64,000 nucleotides of DNA from Paenibacillus polymyxa. GTDB taxonomy: Bacteria > Bacillota > Bacilli > Paenibacillales > Paenibacillaceae. A program made the position numbers and the translations under genes. Position 1 is the first letter of the stretch, and each line of letters opens with the position of its first letter. A model generated the notes under the pieces. That model saw nothing but the letters and a program-made list of their open reading frames with translations. It did not search any database and was not told the DNA's origin. The stretch spans positions 310,001 to 374,000 of the forward strand of contig NZ_JAGGNR010000014.1 of NCBI RefSeq assembly GCF_018614975.1, given 5' to 3'. This document shows positions 34,354 to 45,539 of the stretch, piece after piece.

Positions 34354-35331
34354 ATGTCTACGCCATACCCATTACAATTCCAACCTGAATTCAAAGAACG
34401 TGTGTGGGGCGGTCGTGCGCTGGAGCAATTCGGCCTTACGCCCCCTGAAGGACATATCGGAGAAGGATGGATGATTGCGGATCATCCAAACGGTACAACC
34501 AAGGTATTAAATGGAGCACTGGCTGGCAAGGGTCTGGATGAAGTTCGTGAACAACTGGGCACCGAATGGCTTGGAACCAAAGGCGTCTCTGAAAAAGGCG
34601 GCCGTTTCCCCCTTCTGATTAAGCTGCTTGACTGCAACGATGACCTGTCCGTTCAGGTTCATCCAACTGACGAGTATGAGGCACTTCCTCCTGGCGAGCT
34701 TGGCAAAACAGAAATGTGGTATGTACTCGACGCAAAACCGGGCGCACACATCATCTATGGCTTGAACGAAGGCGTTGATCGGGCAACATTAAAAGAAGCA
34801 TTAGAAAACGGCACGGTGATGGATACCCTTCGTCAGGTGCCTGTAGAAGCTGGTGATACGTTCTTTATCCCTGCTGGAACAGTGCATGCGCTCTGTGCAG
34901 GTGTCGTTGTCGCTGAGATTCAGCAAAACTCGGATACGACGTACCGGATATACGATTACAATCGTCCAGGGCTGGATGGCAAACCACGTGAGTTGCATGT
35001 TGAAGACTCATTGAATGTCACCGCCTATGAGGGCTCAGGTGCCTCAACGATGAAAACAAATAACGCTACTCCCGGTGAATGGCTCAAGCTTGCGGAATGC
35101 CCTTATTTTGTGGTGGAAAAAGGGATTGTGACTGAACGGTGGGAACTCTCCACCAATCCTGACAGCTTCACGATTCTCGTTGTCTGTGAAGGAGAAGGAA
35201 CTTTGGAGTGGGCACATGCTGGATCAGACAGCATTGTATTGAAAGCTGGACAATGTTATCTCTTGCCAGCTAATCTAGGTTCTTATACATTAAACGGGAA
35301 TACCACTGTTCTTCGCTCTTATCTGCCCTAA
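34354..35331 (+). CDS. manA: Mannose-6-phosphate isomerase, class I
   Basis: Interconverts mannose-6-phosphate and fructose-6-phosphate with Zn. The 325 residues are of the short Firmicute type. Zinc-ligand regions QVHPTDEYEA, KTEMWYVLDAKPGA and AGTVHALCAG are present, and the cupin core is complete. AGAGGAGAGATTACTG precedes the ATG. A lipase-like hydrolase gene follows 41 bases downstream and the two share a terminator. There is no mannose transporter nearby, so a role in supplying mannose for glycans is equally possible. Confidence 0.93.
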   Translation: MSTPYPLQFQPEFKERVWGGRALEQFGLTPPEGHIGEGWMIADHPNGTTKVLNGALAGKGLDEVREQLGTEWLGTKGVSEKGGRFPLLIKLLDCNDDLSVQVHPTDEYEALPPGELGKTEMWYVLDAKPGAHIIYGLNEGVDRATLKEALENGTVMDTLRQVPVEAGDTFFIPAGTVHALCAGVVVAEIQQNSDTTYRIYDYNRPGLDGKPRELHVEDSLNVTAYEGSGASTMKTNNATPGEWLKLAECPYFVVEKGIVTERWELSTNPDSFTILVVCEGEGTLEWAHAGSDSIVLKAGQCYLLPANLGSYTLNGNTTVLRSYLP

Positions 35332-35372
35332 ATCATGCTTATATGTAACCTGTGAAGGAGGAATTACACGAG

Positions 35373-36356
35373 ATGCAGGAATCTACCTTTGCCTTGGTCG
35401 CTAGTGAAGGTACCCGTATTCATGTGTACCGCTGGCTTCCCGATCCGGAATGCAACGTTAAAGGTGTAGTGCAAATCGCACATGGTATGGGCGAGACGGC
35501 AGCCCGATACGCAGAATTTGCCGAGTTTCTCACCAGACACGGTTACGCGGTCTATGCCAATGACCATCGGGGTCATGGCAAAACTGTGGAGAATGCCAAG
35601 TTGCTTGGTAATGCTGGTATCGATGCCTTCCGCTGGATGGCGAATGATATGATCAATCTGGGCGAAGTAGCCACCAAGGAGAATCCTGGGGTGCCCCTGT
35701 TTCTAATGGGACATAGCATGGGCTCATTCTTGGTACAACATCTCATGTACGCTGGTCATGAACAGTACCATGCCTTTATTTTATCCGGGACAAACGGCAG
35801 ACGCGGTCTGCTCCGGTTTGGAGAGAAACTGGCCTTCTTGCAATGCGGCATTCAGGGTGCTACCCACCCCAGCATGCTGCTCAACGCGATTGTATTTGGT
35901 GGATTTAACCGCTCTTTCCGCCCTGCGACGACACCGTTTGATTGGTTGTCCCGGGACCAACAAGAGGTTCAGCGATTCATTGATGATCCCCTGTGCGGAG
36001 CAGTATGTACAGCAGGCTTTTTCCGCGACTTCTTCAAATTGCTGCTTGAAGTCCATCTTCCACACAATATGGAGCGGATACCCAAACACAAACCCGTATA
36101 TCTGTTCTCAGGTGAGAAGGACCCTGTTGGACTTCATGGCAAAGGCGTTCTTAATCTGGTCTCCCAGTATAAGAAGCTTCATCTGGAGAATATTGAGTAT
36201 CGCCTATATCCGGGTGGACGCCATGAAATGCTGCATGAGATCAACCGAACAGAAGTGGCTCAGCACGTTGTGAACTGGCTAGAGCGGAATACCCCTGGCT
36301 CGAATACACACCCTAGTCCGGTAAATCCTACTGAGACGGCTGACTCTATATATTAG
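35373..36356 (+). CDS. Alpha/beta hydrolase, monoacylglycerol lipase-like
   Basis: A 327-residue serine hydrolase of the Hydrolase_4 (monoacylglycerol lipase/lysophospholipase) type. The nucleophile elbow is GHSMG, the oxyanion region HGMGETAARY, and the late catalytic residues fall in FSGEKDPVGLHGKG and GGRHEMLHE. Start set at ATG 35373 with AAGGAGGAATTACACGAG upstream; an in-frame GTG at 35352 precedes that site. No signal peptide is seen, so it acts inside the cell. The substrate is unproven. Confidence 0.88.
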   Translation: MQESTFALVASEGTRIHVYRWLPDPECNVKGVVQIAHGMGETAARYAEFAEFLTRHGYAVYANDHRGHGKTVENAKLLGNAGIDAFRWMANDMINLGEVATKENPGVPLFLMGHSMGSFLVQHLMYAGHEQYHAFILSGTNGRRGLLRFGEKLAFLQCGIQGATHPSMLLNAIVFGGFNRSFRPATTPFDWLSRDQQEVQRFIDDPLCGAVCTAGFFRDFFKLLLEVHLPHNMERIPKHKPVYLFSGEKDPVGLHGKGVLNLVSQYKKLHLENIEYRLYPGGRHEMLHEINRTEVAQHVVNWLERNTPGSNTHPSPVNPTETADSIY

Positions 36357-36390
36357 AGTTGGAGACAACATACCAAACAAAAGCCAAAAG

Positions 36391-36443
36391 AAACCCCTGA
36401 ATTGGATGTACAGCTCACGCTGCACTCCAGTTCAGGGGTTTTC
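36391..36443. terminator. Bidirectional terminator between the hydrolase and odhB
   Basis: AACCCCTGAA and TTCAGGGGTT pair over 10 bp, with further pairing of TTGGA/TCCA inside. T runs follow on both strands. It serves two convergent transcripts. Confidence 0.88.
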
Positions 36444-36491
36444 CTGTTAAGCGATATGAATAAAATAATAGCTATAATCAGGCTTTATGGA

Positions 36492-37760
36492 TTAACCTTC
36501 AATTAACAGGGATTCCGGGTCTTCAAGCAGTTCTTTCACGGTCACGAGGAAACGTACAGCCTCGCTACCGTCGATAATCCGGTGATCGTAGGACAACGCG
36601 ATGTACATCATTGGACGGTTCTCCATCCGCTCTGCGTCAATTGCCACTGGACGAAGCTGGATCTTATGCATCCCCAGAATACCCACTTGAGGTGTATTCA
36701 GAATTGGCGTAGACAACAAGGAACCAAATGTTCCACCATTGGTGATGGTGAACGTTCCACCTTGCAGATCAGATAACGCCAGCGTGTTGGAACGAGCTTT
36801 GGATGCCAGGTCCGCAATGCTCTTCTCGATCTCGGCAAAGCCCAGACGATCGGCATCACGTACAACCGGTACAACCAGTCCTTCCTTCGCAGATACGGCG
36901 ATGCCGATATCATAATACTTTTTGAGTACAACATCTTCGCCATCAATCTCTGCGTTGATTGTAGGGAATTTTTTCAAAGCTCCCACAACCGCTTTGGTGA
37001 AGAAGGACATGAAGCCCAGGTTGATCTCATGTTTCTCTTTGAACTTGTCCTTACGGCGTTTACGTACATCCATGATCGCAGTCATATCAACTTCATTAAA
37101 CGTAGTCAACATGGCTGCTGTCTGCTGAGCCTCTACCAGACGTTTGGCAATGGTCGCACGGCGGCGAGACATCCGCTGACGCTCCACTGGTTTGGTATAG
37201 GTAGAACTTCCAGCTGCCGGAGCACTTGGTGCTGCTGGAGCTTTACTCGCAGGTGGAGCAGCAGGAGCAGGCGCTTGATTGTTATGGCTCTTCACATCAT
37301 CCTGGTATACCCGTCCAATCGGATCTTTGCTCTGAACCTGATCCAGTTCGATACCACGTTCACGTGCAAGCTTACGGGCAGACGGTGAAGCCGTCTTGGC
37401 ACTATCGGATGACTCCGGTGCTGCCGCAACGGGTGCTGGTGTTGGAGCTTCAGGTGCAGGAGTAACGGCCTTTTTCTCTTCAGCTGCTGCTGGTTCGGAA
37501 GCGGGTGCACCGCTTCCTCCTCCAGAACCAGCTGAGAGTGTACCGATCGTTTCACCGATCTCGACCGTCTCTCCTTCCTGACGAATGATCTTCTCCAGCA
37601 CGCCACTTTCTTCTGCGCTGATCTCAATATTTACTTTATCCGTTTCCAGTTCAAGAAGCACATCACCCTGATTAACGGTATCCCCTTCTTTAACCATCCA
37701 TCTGGATACAGTTCCCTCAGTTATTGACTCACCCATTGCAGGTACTTTAATTTCACTCAC
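36492..37760 (-). CDS. odhB: Dihydrolipoyl succinyltransferase, E2 of 2-oxoglutarate dehydrogenase
   Basis: A 422-residue E2 (also called sucB). The N-terminal lipoyl domain has the modified Lys in [12 protein letters not shown] near residue 43. A Pro/Ala-rich linker follows, then the E3-binding domain ([18 protein letters not shown]), a second linker and the catalytic domain ending [15 protein letters not shown] with the active-site His and Asp. It starts with GTG 5 bases after odhA; the odhA stop lies in the ribosome site GGGAGGTAA. The lpd gene for E3 is not here, as in Bacillus. Confidence 0.96.
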   Translation of the reverse strand: MSEIKVPAMGESITEGTVSRWMVKEGDTVNQGDVLLELETDKVNIEISAEESGVLEKIIRQEGETVEIGETIGTLSAGSGGGSGAPASEPAAAEEKKAVTPAPEAPTPAPVAAAPESSDSAKTASPSARKLARERGIELDQVQSKDPIGRVYQDDVKSHNNQAPAPAAPPASKAPAAPSAPAAGSSTYTKPVERQRMSRRRATIAKRLVEAQQTAAMLTTFNEVDMTAIMDVRKRRKDKFKEKHEINLGFMSFFTKAVVGALKKFPTINAEIDGEDVVLKKYYDIGIAVSAKEGLVVPVVRDADRLGFAEIEKSIADLASKARSNTLALSDLQGGTFTITNGGTFGSLLSTPILNTPQVGILGMHKIQLRPVAIDAERMENRPMMYIALSYDHRIIDGSEAVRFLVTVKELLEDPESLLIEG

Positions 37761-37765
37761 AGCTG

Positions 37766-40639
37766 TTACCTCCCCAGTGGAATATTATTCTTCGTCGTTT
37801 GTTTCAACGCAGATGTAATAATCTGTTGCTGTTCCATACTATGCACAAGCTGATAACCGCTGGAAGGACTTGCGTGTTCCGGGCGACCTTCGTATCTAAC
37901 GGTTGTGCCTTCCGGGGCAACTTCACGAAGACGAGGCTCCATGTATGTCCAGGCACCCATGTTTTTGTTTTCTTCCTGTACCCATACCAGTTCTTTTACA
38001 TTGCTGAAACGTGCAAGTATACGTTTGATCTCTTCTGCCGGGAACGGATATAACTGTTCCACACGGATAATGTGAAGCCATGACCGATCTGCTTTATCTT
38101 TTTCAATAGCATCTTCCAGGTCGATGGCAATCTTGCCACTGCACAAAATAATACGTTCTACGCGATCCGGCTGTGTACCCAGTCCGGCTTGCTCCAGCAC
38201 AAGTTCAAACTTGCCTTCACTGAATTCGACTGCCGGTGATGCAACACGCGGATTCCGAATGAGACTTTTCGGTGACATCATCACAAGTGGACGGGCATCT
38301 TCCGTTTCAGTCAACGAAGCTTGACGACGCAACAAGTGGAAATACTGAGATGCACTCGACAAGTTGGCAACCGTCATATTGTCTTCGGCACAAAGCTGCA
38401 GGAAGCGCTCAAGGCGGGCACTCGTATGCTCAGGCCCCTGACCTTCATTCGCATGTGGAAGCAACATCACCAGACTGGATTGTTGAGACCACTTGGCACG
38501 ACCCGATGATACAAACTGGTCAAAGATAACTTGTGCACAGTTGGCAAAGTCACCGAATTGAGCTTCCCAGATAACCAGTGTATCGGGTGAATATACGTTA
38601 TATCCGTATTCGAATCCAACAACGGATTCTTCAGACAACGGACTGTTATAGATTGCAAAGGATGCTCTTGCCTGTGGCAAGTGATGCAACGGGCAGAACT
38701 TTGCTCCATTCTCCGAATCATGCAGTACCAGATTCCGATGAGCAAATGTAGCGCGCTCAGCATCCTGTCCACTAATCCGAATTGGCTTGCCATCTGCCAG
38801 AATGGTTGCAAATGCGAGTGTCTCCGCAAGGCTCCAATCCACTTTTTCCCCTTCGTTCAGGGAAGTGCTCCGGCGCTGTAAAATCCGCTGTAACTTCGGA
38901 TACACATTGAAGTTCTCAGGCCATTTCAGCAGGTCTGCATTAATGCTGCGCAGATTCTCCAATGGTACCGCAGTAGGTGTAATCGTAACAGCTTCTGGCT
39001 CACTGATTTTCCGTTGGTAATATTCATGTACTTCATTTTTCTTCATCTGGTCATAAGCTTCTTTTAATTTATTCATTACCCCATCGCGAATGCTTGTAAT
39101 GGACGCATCATCGATAACCGATTCCTGCTTCAACTGATCCTGATACAAGTGGCTTACCGTTGGATGGTTTTTCACCTTGTCATAAACGATAGGCTGCGTC
39201 GTTTCGGGATCATCGGTTTCATTATGGCCGTACCGACGGTAACCGATCAAGTCGATCAGGAAATCCTTTTTGAAACGATTACGATACTCTGCTGCCATAC
39301 GGATGGCTGCAATACAAGCATCCGGATTGTCCGCATTCACGTGTACAATTGGAATTTCGTACCCTTTAGCAAGGTCACTTGCGTAGTACGTTGAACGGGA
39401 ATCACCGCTATCTGTAGTGAAACCCAGACGATTGTTGACGATAATATGGATGGTTCCGCCATTCTGATATCCTGGCAGAGCTTTGAAGTTAAGCGTCTCT
39501 GCAACGATCCCTTCTCCAGGGAATGCTGCATCACCATGCATCAAAATAGTGGCTGCCTTCGTAACGTCCTGCTTCGGATATCCAGGGTCACGACGGTCAT
39601 CCTGAGCCGCACGCGCAAACCCTTGTACAACCGGATTAACATATTCCAGATGGCTTGGGTTATTCGCCAGAGTAAGGCGAGCCTGCACAGTTTCCCCGTC
39701 TTTTACAAAACGGTTGGCACCCATATGATATTTGACATCCCCCGTCCAACCGTAGTTGATTCCGGTCGAACCTTCCGATGGAACCATGTCTTTGTTCGGA
39801 GCATGATGAAATTCAGAGAAAATTTTGCTGTACGGTTTGCCCAAAACATGAGCCAGTACATTTAACCGTCCACGGTGGGCCATACCCATCAGAATGTGGC
39901 TTGATCCGGCTTCTGCCATGATGCGAACTGCTTCATCCAGCATCGGTACAAGCACATCGTTACCTTCGATGGAGAAACGTTTCTGACCAACAAATGTTTT
40001 GTGAAGGTAATCTTCGAATTGCTCAACTTCAACCAAACGTTCCAGCAATGCTTTACGTTCTTTCGGCGTAAGTGGAGCCGGTGATGTCCGGGATTCCGCA
40101 CGACGATTCAGCCACTCACGCTCTTGAACTTCGTGCACATGACTGAATTCATAGGCCATGGGTCCAGTGTAAATCTGACGCAAGCGTTGGATTGCATCCC
40201 ATCCGGTTGCTGTCTGCCCATCTGCACCTTCCCAGATCAGGGAAGCAGGTAGAGCTTTCAGATCTTCTTCGTTTAATTCAAAATGCTGAGGTTCAAGCAA
40301 AGATGTATCTGTATCTTCACTGATTCCAAGCGGATCTATATCTGCAGCAAGATGACCATAGGTACGGATGTTCCATACCAGTTTGCCCGCTGTAACCGCT
40401 TTCTGTAATAGTTGAATATCTACGTTTCCGGAAGCCAATTGGGCGTTGCCGGAATTTGAAATTGTCCGTGCATCCCTGCCAGACATCGGGGGTGCACCCC
40501 ATTGTTCAAATAGTTCACGATAGGCCGGTGTAACCGAACCAGGGTCTTGAGTGAATAATTCATATTGTTCCTGTACGTATCCCATATTGGGGCCATAGTA
40601 ACTTTCCCAGGGCTTCTTGTTGCCTTCCACGATCGTCAT
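37766..40639 (-). CDS. odhA: 2-oxoglutarate dehydrogenase E1 component
   Basis: A 957-residue ThDP-dependent decarboxylase (also sucA) of the TCA cycle. Its N-terminus has the E1 segment [20 protein letters not shown]. Substrate and cofactor regions include [16 protein letters not shown], the ThDP motif [17 protein letters not shown] ending IIVNN, and the C-terminal GYEYGYN-like segment [20 protein letters not shown] in its transketolase domain. GGAGGGAACGTCG precedes the ATG. It forms the odhA-odhB operon, ending in the terminator at 36391-36443. Confidence 0.97.
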   Translation of the reverse strand: MTIVEGNKKPWESYYGPNMGYVQEQYELFTQDPGSVTPAYRELFEQWGAPPMSGRDARTISNSGNAQLASGNVDIQLLQKAVTAGKLVWNIRTYGHLAADIDPLGISEDTDTSLLEPQHFELNEEDLKALPASLIWEGADGQTATGWDAIQRLRQIYTGPMAYEFSHVHEVQEREWLNRRAESRTSPAPLTPKERKALLERLVEVEQFEDYLHKTFVGQKRFSIEGNDVLVPMLDEAVRIMAEAGSSHILMGMAHRGRLNVLAHVLGKPYSKIFSEFHHAPNKDMVPSEGSTGINYGWTGDVKYHMGANRFVKDGETVQARLTLANNPSHLEYVNPVVQGFARAAQDDRRDPGYPKQDVTKAATILMHGDAAFPGEGIVAETLNFKALPGYQNGGTIHIIVNNRLGFTTDSGDSRSTYYASDLAKGYEIPIVHVNADNPDACIAAIRMAAEYRNRFKKDFLIDLIGYRRYGHNETDDPETTQPIVYDKVKNHPTVSHLYQDQLKQESVIDDASITSIRDGVMNKLKEAYDQMKKNEVHEYYQRKISEPEAVTITPTAVPLENLRSINADLLKWPENFNVYPKLQRILQRRSTSLNEGEKVDWSLAETLAFATILADGKPIRISGQDAERATFAHRNLVLHDSENGAKFCPLHHLPQARASFAIYNSPLSEESVVGFEYGYNVYSPDTLVIWEAQFGDFANCAQVIFDQFVSSGRAKWSQQSSLVMLLPHANEGQGPEHTSARLERFLQLCAEDNMTVANLSSASQYFHLLRRQASLTETEDARPLVMMSPKSLIRNPRVASPAVEFSEGKFELVLEQAGLGTQPDRVERIILCSGKIAIDLEDAIEKDKADRSWLHIIRVEQLYPFPAEEIKRILARFSNVKELVWVQEENKNMGAWTYMEPRLREVAPEGTTVRYEGRPEHASPSSGYQLVHSMEQQQIITSALKQTTKNNIPLGR

Positions 40640-40718
40640 CGACGTTCCCTCCGTCTTGATTTAGTCATAAGTTTTTGACGGAAATCATTGACTAAGCCGT
40701 AATTTGCGTTCGTTCAAC

Positions 40719-40748
40719 ATTTTAAGCTAAATTTTTCATGAAGTCCAA
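40719..40748 (-). promoter_or_regulatory. Probable promoter of odhAB
   Basis: Minus strand: TTGGAC (40748-40743), 18-base spacer, TAAAAT (40724-40719). The predicted start is about 70 bases upstream of odhA. Confidence 0.45.
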
Positions 40749-41190
40749 TAATCGTGCTTGTTGGTGGTAGTAACGTTAGTCCGACGCTCCCGTCAAGGTT
40801 TGTCTGCGTTTTCAAAATCAAAGTAAAACAATGATTGTATATACCGTCGCACAGATGTCGAATACTGTCCTGATCCGTTCGAAGGTTACACTTTCTCCTC
40901 TTCTTCAAGTGAAGTCCATGTTCTACTCTCTATTCTATAAACTTTTACGCTCAGGAGCATTTCCTATTTTTAGTTCAATTGATGCATAAATTAGATGAAT
41001 CGAATAAATCGATCAATTTGGGTAGAACAACGAACGCTTAATTACAACAAAATAGGCTTGCGATCTCCCATTTTACCTCCTTAATTGAATTGTGGTCCAT
41101 TATGTTCAAAAACAAACCGTCAAGTTAAACATTAACCATTTGACGTCACATTCAACAAATAATTGGGGTTTTCTTCAGGAGACCCACAGC
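40749..41190. other. AT-rich intergenic region without a recognised gene
   Basis: About 440 bases between odhA and the terminator of the next gene. Both strands were read and no frame with a ribosome site was found. No known riboswitch or operator was recognised. Confidence 0.45.
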
Positions 41191-41191
41191 A

Positions 41192-41229
41192 AAAAGCTGG
41201 CCCAGACATGAATTATCCGAGCAGCTTCT
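41192..41229 (-). terminator. Terminator of the GNAT gene
   Basis: AAGCTG and CAGCTT pair around a loop of about 22 bases, and on the minus strand TTTTTGC follows. It lies 35 bases after the stop. Confidence 0.55.
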
Positions 41230-41263
41230 TTGGATACTGCAAATTTAAGTTAACAGATACTTC

Positions 41264-41749
41264 CTATTTCTTTTCATCCTCTGTAACAGCATCCAGATCT
41301 ATAGCCATACGGATCATATCCACACAGCGGATACCATCCTCTATAATCTCTTCCTCATAGTGCCTCACAAAGAAGTCACGATCAACCCCGATAATGCGGA
41401 AACCGCAACGTTGGTATAATTTCAATTGATGAAAGCTGGAGTTGCCCGTCCCAATCTCGAGAATCCGGCAGCCCAATCTACGTGCAGCTTCCATCGCTTC
41501 CTTAATCATGTGTTTGCCTACACCTTGTCCCTGCAGTTCTTCCTGTACGGCAATATTAACAATCTCCGCAGTCTCTGGACGAGTCTTCAACAATACGAAC
41601 TCCCCAACCATCTCTCCTTCATACTCGGCAATAAAACAAACACCCCGACTAAGGTACTCGTCAACAATTGCTTTTGAAGGATCAGCCATCAATAAAAGTT
41701 CGTAGGGTCTCTCTTCTTCCCAGTCCAAAATCCGGAACGACAATTTCAT
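41264..41749 (-). CDS. GNAT-family N-acetyltransferase
   Basis: A 161-residue acetyltransferase. The acetyl-CoA loop QEELQGQGVGKHMI matches the Q/RxxGxG/A motif, and the C-terminal KLYQRCGFRIIGVDRDFF strand-helix is typical. Start set at ATG 41749, 6 bases after GGAGAT; nine more codons are open upstream to an ATG at 41776. Related proteins include YtmI-like acetyltransferases, but the substrate cannot be named. Confidence 0.87.
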   Translation of the reverse strand: MKLSFRILDWEEERPYELLLMADPSKAIVDEYLSRGVCFIAEYEGEMVGEFVLLKTRPETAEIVNIAVQEELQGQGVGKHMIKEAMEAARRLGCRILEIGTGNSSFHQLKLYQRCGFRIIGVDRDFFVRHYEEEIIEDGIRCVDMIRMAIDLDAVTEDEKK

Positions 41750-41991
41750 GCCAATCTCCACCTTTTCATCGTACAATATTCATTTACGTCCTGTTTGCAG
41801 AAGCCTATGTATGGCAAATCCACAAATATATCATTCTTCATTTCAACAAACTAGCTTACTCAATCTATTAAACACACACTATTACCCACAGACTAGTCAT
41901 CTCCTATAAAAATAGTAAACTTCATTATATCATAATATTTGGATATAAATATATAGATATGGATGATACATTATGATACATTATTTTCCTC

Positions 41992-42357
41992 CTAACCCAA
42001 GCTTAAATGCTCATGGATTAATTTCCATTCTCCATCAAGCCCAGCAACAAATACATTCGTGGCACGACCCTTGCCATAAGCCGGCTCTCCCTGATAAATC
42101 CCCTTCCAGTGGTAGGTATAAATACAAACGGCCTGCTCTTTGCTAGTCGTAATCCACTTAACATCTTCAGCACTGTACACTTCTTCCTTGACTGTCTCCC
42201 AAGCGTTCTCAAAGTAAGCCCGAATTTCATTAGGGGTAGTACAGGACGTTCCCGTAAACCAATATACGGCATGTGGCGATAACCATTTACTGACTTCATC
42301 AAACTGATGTGTATTCGTCGCCGCAATGTATCCTTGCAGGGCATGCTGGTATCCCAT
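41992..42357 (-). CDS. SnoaL/NTF2-like domain protein
   Basis: A 121-residue single-domain protein of the SnoaL-like/DUF4440 cone fold. The N-terminal helix YQHALQGYIAATNTHQFDEV leads to the pocket segments HAVYWFTGTSCT and AVCIYTYHWKG and the C-terminal WKLIHEHLS. Such proteins bind small hydrophobic ligands or act as isomerases or hydrolases. GAAGGAGGAGAAATC precedes the ATG. The Nudix gene ends 27 bases before it on the same strand, so the two may be co-transcribed. Confidence 0.75.
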   Translation of the reverse strand: MGYQHALQGYIAATNTHQFDEVSKWLSPHAVYWFTGTSCTTPNEIRAYFENAWETVKEEVYSAEDVKWITTSKEQAVCIYTYHWKGIYQGEPAYGKGRATNVFVAGLDGEWKLIHEHLSLG

Positions 42358-42384
42358 GATTTCTCCTCCTTCTGACGTTTTATC

Positions 42385-42894
42385 TTATCGGATCTCACTC
42401 TGTTCAAGAACGGAATCGCTATATACCATAAATGTCTCTTGTAGCGTACGTCCAGATGACTTCTCCCAGATCACACTCCGCTCAAAAGTACCTTTTTGGA
42501 AAAAACGCGGGAGACGTTCAACGAACCAATCCTGCATAGGCAGTTCAAAAACCCCCTTCATAGGCACCCATAACAGTTCGCCTTCGGGCGGATCTTGCAA
42601 TAACTGACCCTCGAATGAAGTCGCCAAATAGTTAAATACCATGTACCGCAATCCTTGTTCGGGATCACAGAACTCATCAAGCCCTTTATACGTAATCTCA
42701 TTGACTACTAGCCCCGTCTCCTCCAGAACCTCCCGCACGGCACCATCCACGATACTCTCCGGAAAGTCTACCTTCCCTCCAGGAGCGATGTATCCCGGAA
42801 ATCCTTTGCGATTTGGCCGATTCATTAGCAACACCTGATCATTCATTTTGTCCCATACCATACACATTGTTAATATCTCTATTCTAGTATCCAT
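42385..42894 (-). CDS. Nudix hydrolase (8-oxo-dGTP diphosphatase-like)
   Basis: A 169-residue MutT-type hydrolase. The full Nudix box GX5EX7REUXEEXGU is present, from GGKVDFPESIVDG to AVREVLEETGLV. Start set at ATG 42894 after AGGAGGACGAAT; the frame is open another 73 codons upstream but with low-complexity, His/Arg-rich content and no ribosome site. Family members clean oxidised nucleotides; some act on other nucleoside diphosphates, so the substrate is open. Confidence 0.9.
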   Translation of the reverse strand: MDTRIEILTMCMVWDKMNDQVLLMNRPNRKGFPGYIAPGGKVDFPESIVDGAVREVLEETGLVVNEITYKGLDEFCDPEQGLRYMVFNYLATSFEGQLLQDPPEGELLWVPMKGVFELPMQDWFVERLPRFFQKGTFERSVIWEKSSGRTLQETFMVYSDSVLEQSEIR

Positions 42895-43131
42895 ATTCGT
42901 CCTCCTGCTAACGTGCGCTTCTCTGCTGTACACTAACATTTCTGGGAATAACCTGTGTTTTCCTTCTTTATTCCCACTCTGATTCATTGGTATTTTCACC
43001 GGTCTAACAGTATGCCTATGATGATATATATGCATACGAAAGGCGGACGCCCTGTACACCTGTACATCAGAAGCCCGCCTGTTTTGTGCTATTCTATGCT
43101 GCTCTTTCCTCAAGCCTGGAGTTTCCAGTTC

Positions 43132-43920
43132 TCAGTTCAATTCCGTAATCAACACCCGGCGTTCCTTCCATTCAGCCCGGCGATAAGCCTGTTGCATACC
43201 AAATTTGCGGATACTTGCCTTTGGCACCGATTTATAAGGCAAAACGACCGTAAACTCCTCATCAAACGGGAAAAACGACAGGCCTACTTTTTCATTGGAT
43301 AACCACTCTGCCTGAATGGGTTGTCTGGAACAGGCATCAAACGTACAACTGAGCCCTTCTGCAAAAAAATCATAACGCGCAGCAGGTGTTCCAGGTTCCT
43401 CCATACAGAGAAACAGACTGAGCTGATCACAGAAAAGTATGATCTCCACATCACTTTGCAGCCTCTGTTTCAGTGCTTCAGCATCGCCACCAAGCTGTTT
43501 CTCCCAATCCAGCTGACGTTCGTGTTCTTGTTGCAGATAATCTCGGATGTCATCATCATCCTGAGCATTGGCCCCCAGATTTTTCTGAAATAGCTCCGTG
43601 TACATCAAGCTACACAATAATCCGGCGTAGAGGTTTTTCTGACGAACTTCTTCAATCCCTTTATGGTAGAATACAAAACGCGGACGCAATGGAAAGTCAC
43701 GAAACGAATACGGCGATTGACTGTAATCATTCCAGAACGGAGACGAATCCAGTTCAATCCAGCCACGGTCATGTTCCTTGGCCGCTAGAATCAATTCATC
43801 CCGATGCGCAGCATCGGCTAATAATTCATTTTTCCAGTGGGAAGCCATCTCTCCGGCTACTAATCCATGCTCATGCTGTGCGGTCAAAACAAAATCATGC
43901 TCTCTCTCATATACGATCAT
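43132..43920 (-). CDS. DUF3891 family protein
   Basis: A 262-residue protein of unknown function. It contains HD-phosphohydrolase-like elements: QHEHGLVAGEMASHW near the N-terminus and AAKEHDRGWIELDS, with conserved His and His-Asp pairs. The rest is helical, with a C-terminal beta-rich part ending KERRVLITELN. DUF3891 is common in Bacilli. Metal-dependent hydrolysis is an inference from the motifs. Confidence 0.82.
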   Translation of the reverse strand: MIVYEREHDFVLTAQHEHGLVAGEMASHWKNELLADAAHRDELILAAKEHDRGWIELDSSPFWNDYSQSPYSFRDFPLRPRFVFYHKGIEEVRQKNLYAGLLCSLMYTELFQKNLGANAQDDDDIRDYLQQEHERQLDWEKQLGGDAEALKQRLQSDVEIILFCDQLSLFLCMEEPGTPAARYDFFAEGLSCTFDACSRQPIQAEWLSNEKVGLSFFPFDEEFTVVLPYKSVPKASIRKFGMQQAYRRAEWKERRVLITELN

Positions 43921-44114
43921 GTGCTGTCACCCTTCCGCATGGTATACGTTGACTTTAACATAAAATGGGTTACACTTTCCTATAAGTTGCTTTTCGCTCC
44001 ATTTTGACGAAAGGCATTATGAAATGCACAATGTAAAGGTGTTGTCAGTTTCCTGAATTTTGATACACTAAAGGTTGTGTCCACAATTATATTACATACA
44101 GAAAGCGGGATCTC

Positions 44115-45044
44115 ATGAATTCATACTCTCCTTACATCGAGTTTAACCGCAAGGAATGGGCTGAACTTAAAGAACATCAGACCACTCTTCCACTGACGGA
44201 AGCCGAATTAGAACAGTTAAAGGGATTGAATGAAGAGGTATCGATTCAAGAAGTCGAAGATATATATCTGCCTCTTACCCACTTTATTGACCTATATGCA
44301 AGAGTTTCTCAAGAGCTGAATCGACTGACGGCCTCCTTTATGAAAAAAGAAGCATCCCCCAGTCCTTACATCATCGGAATCGGGGGAAGTGTTGCTGTGG
44401 GCAAAAGTACAGCGGCCCGCTTACTACAGGCACTGCTTGCCAGAGGTAAGAATAGCCCGAAGGTTGACCTTGTCACAACCGACGGTTTCTTATATCCCAA
44501 TGCGGTGCTGCAAGAGAAGGGCATCATGAACCGCAAGGGATTCCCGGAAAGCTATGATATCAAATCCCTGATTCAGTTCATGGGAGATGTGAAATCAGGC
44601 AAACCCGAAGTGAAAGCACCCGTATACTCTCACCTCGCCTACGATGTCATTCAAGGCGAAGAGAAGCAGATCTGTCAACCGGATATTCTCATTATAGAAG
44701 GTATCAATGTACTCCAGATCAAAAAGGAAACGCCTTTGCTGGTTAGTGATTTCTTTGATTTCTCCATCTACATAGATGCGGAAGAAGAGCATATACGACA
44801 CTGGTACGTTGAGCGTTTCAAGCTACTCCGCAATACAGCGTTCCAGAACACGGATTCCTTCTTCCATCAACGATTCGCCAATATCGATGAAGAAGAAACC
44901 GTGCGTACTGCCAACCAGATCTGGCAGGATATCAATGCCAAAAACCTGCATGAAAACATTTTACCAACCAAAGGGCGTGCCAGACTGATTCTGAAAAAGG
45001 AAGCCGATCACTCCATTGGGCAGATTCAATTGCGCAAACTGTAG
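44115..45044 (+). CDS. coaA: Pantothenate kinase, type I (bacterial CoaA)
   Basis: Phosphorylates pantothenate, the first step of coenzyme A synthesis. The 309 residues show the P-loop [18 protein letters not shown] near residues 93-110, [15 protein letters not shown] with the catalytic Asp, and RKGFPESYD. The length is normal and the class is the CoA-feedback-regulated type I, less common in Firmicutes than type III CoaX. The ribosome site GCGGGATCTC is weak. Confidence 0.95.
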   Translation: MNSYSPYIEFNRKEWAELKEHQTTLPLTEAELEQLKGLNEEVSIQEVEDIYLPLTHFIDLYARVSQELNRLTASFMKKEASPSPYIIGIGGSVAVGKSTAARLLQALLARGKNSPKVDLVTTDGFLYPNAVLQEKGIMNRKGFPESYDIKSLIQFMGDVKSGKPEVKAPVYSHLAYDVIQGEEKQICQPDILIIEGINVLQIKKETPLLVSDFFDFSIYIDAEEEHIRHWYVERFKLLRNTAFQNTDSFFHQRFANIDEEETVRTANQIWQDINAKNLHENILPTKGRARLILKKEADHSIGQIQLRKL

Positions 45045-45108
45045 ACAACACTCGTGCAGTTCACTTTGACGTTACATCTAATTACCCTTAAAAGGAGAGA
45101 AAAACACA

Positions 45109-45471
45109 TTGCAAACCCTGATTATACTCGGCAGTATTATGATGTTCCTGGCTGTTGCTTTGGGTGCATTCGGAGCACACGCGCTCAAGCGCAAATTATC
45201 CGCTGACATGATCAAAATCTATGAAACCGGTGTTCAATATCACCTCACCCACGGACTTGGTATCATCCTGATCGGACTGATGGCAGACCGTCTTGAATCC
45301 TCTTCACTCGTCATGCTCGCCGGATGGCTGATGTTCGCCGGGATCATCCTGTTCTCTGGCAGCCTGTATGCTTTAAGTGTAACGGGTGTTCGCAAATTGG
45401 GAGCCATTACCCCACTTGGCGGAGTTGCATTTTTGGCTGGATGGGTTATGATCATGATTGCCGCATTGTAA
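45109..45471 (+). CDS. DUF423 family small membrane protein (YwdK type)
   Basis: A 120-residue protein with four hydrophobic segments. The family-typical LGAFGAHALKRKLS lies after the first helix, followed by YHLTHGLGI and a closing helix GVAFLAGWVMIMIAAL. The start is TTG at 45109, 11 bases after AAGGAG. Function is unknown in the family. Confidence 0.87.
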   Translation: MQTLIILGSIMMFLAVALGAFGAHALKRKLSADMIKIYETGVQYHLTHGLGIILIGLMADRLESSSLVMLAGWLMFAGIILFSGSLYALSVTGVRKLGAITPLGGVAFLAGWVMIMIAAL

Positions 45472-45491
45472 ACATGCCCCGAGGATATACG

Positions 45492-45535
45492 AAAAGAGTG
45501 TTCTGGCTGATATCATATCGCTGGAGCACTCTTTT
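45492..45535. terminator. Bidirectional terminator
   Basis: AAAAGAGTG and CACTCTTTT form a 9-bp stem with A/T tracts on both sides. It lies between the convergent DUF423 and histidine phosphatase genes. Confidence 0.8.
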
Positions 45536-45539
45536 ACTG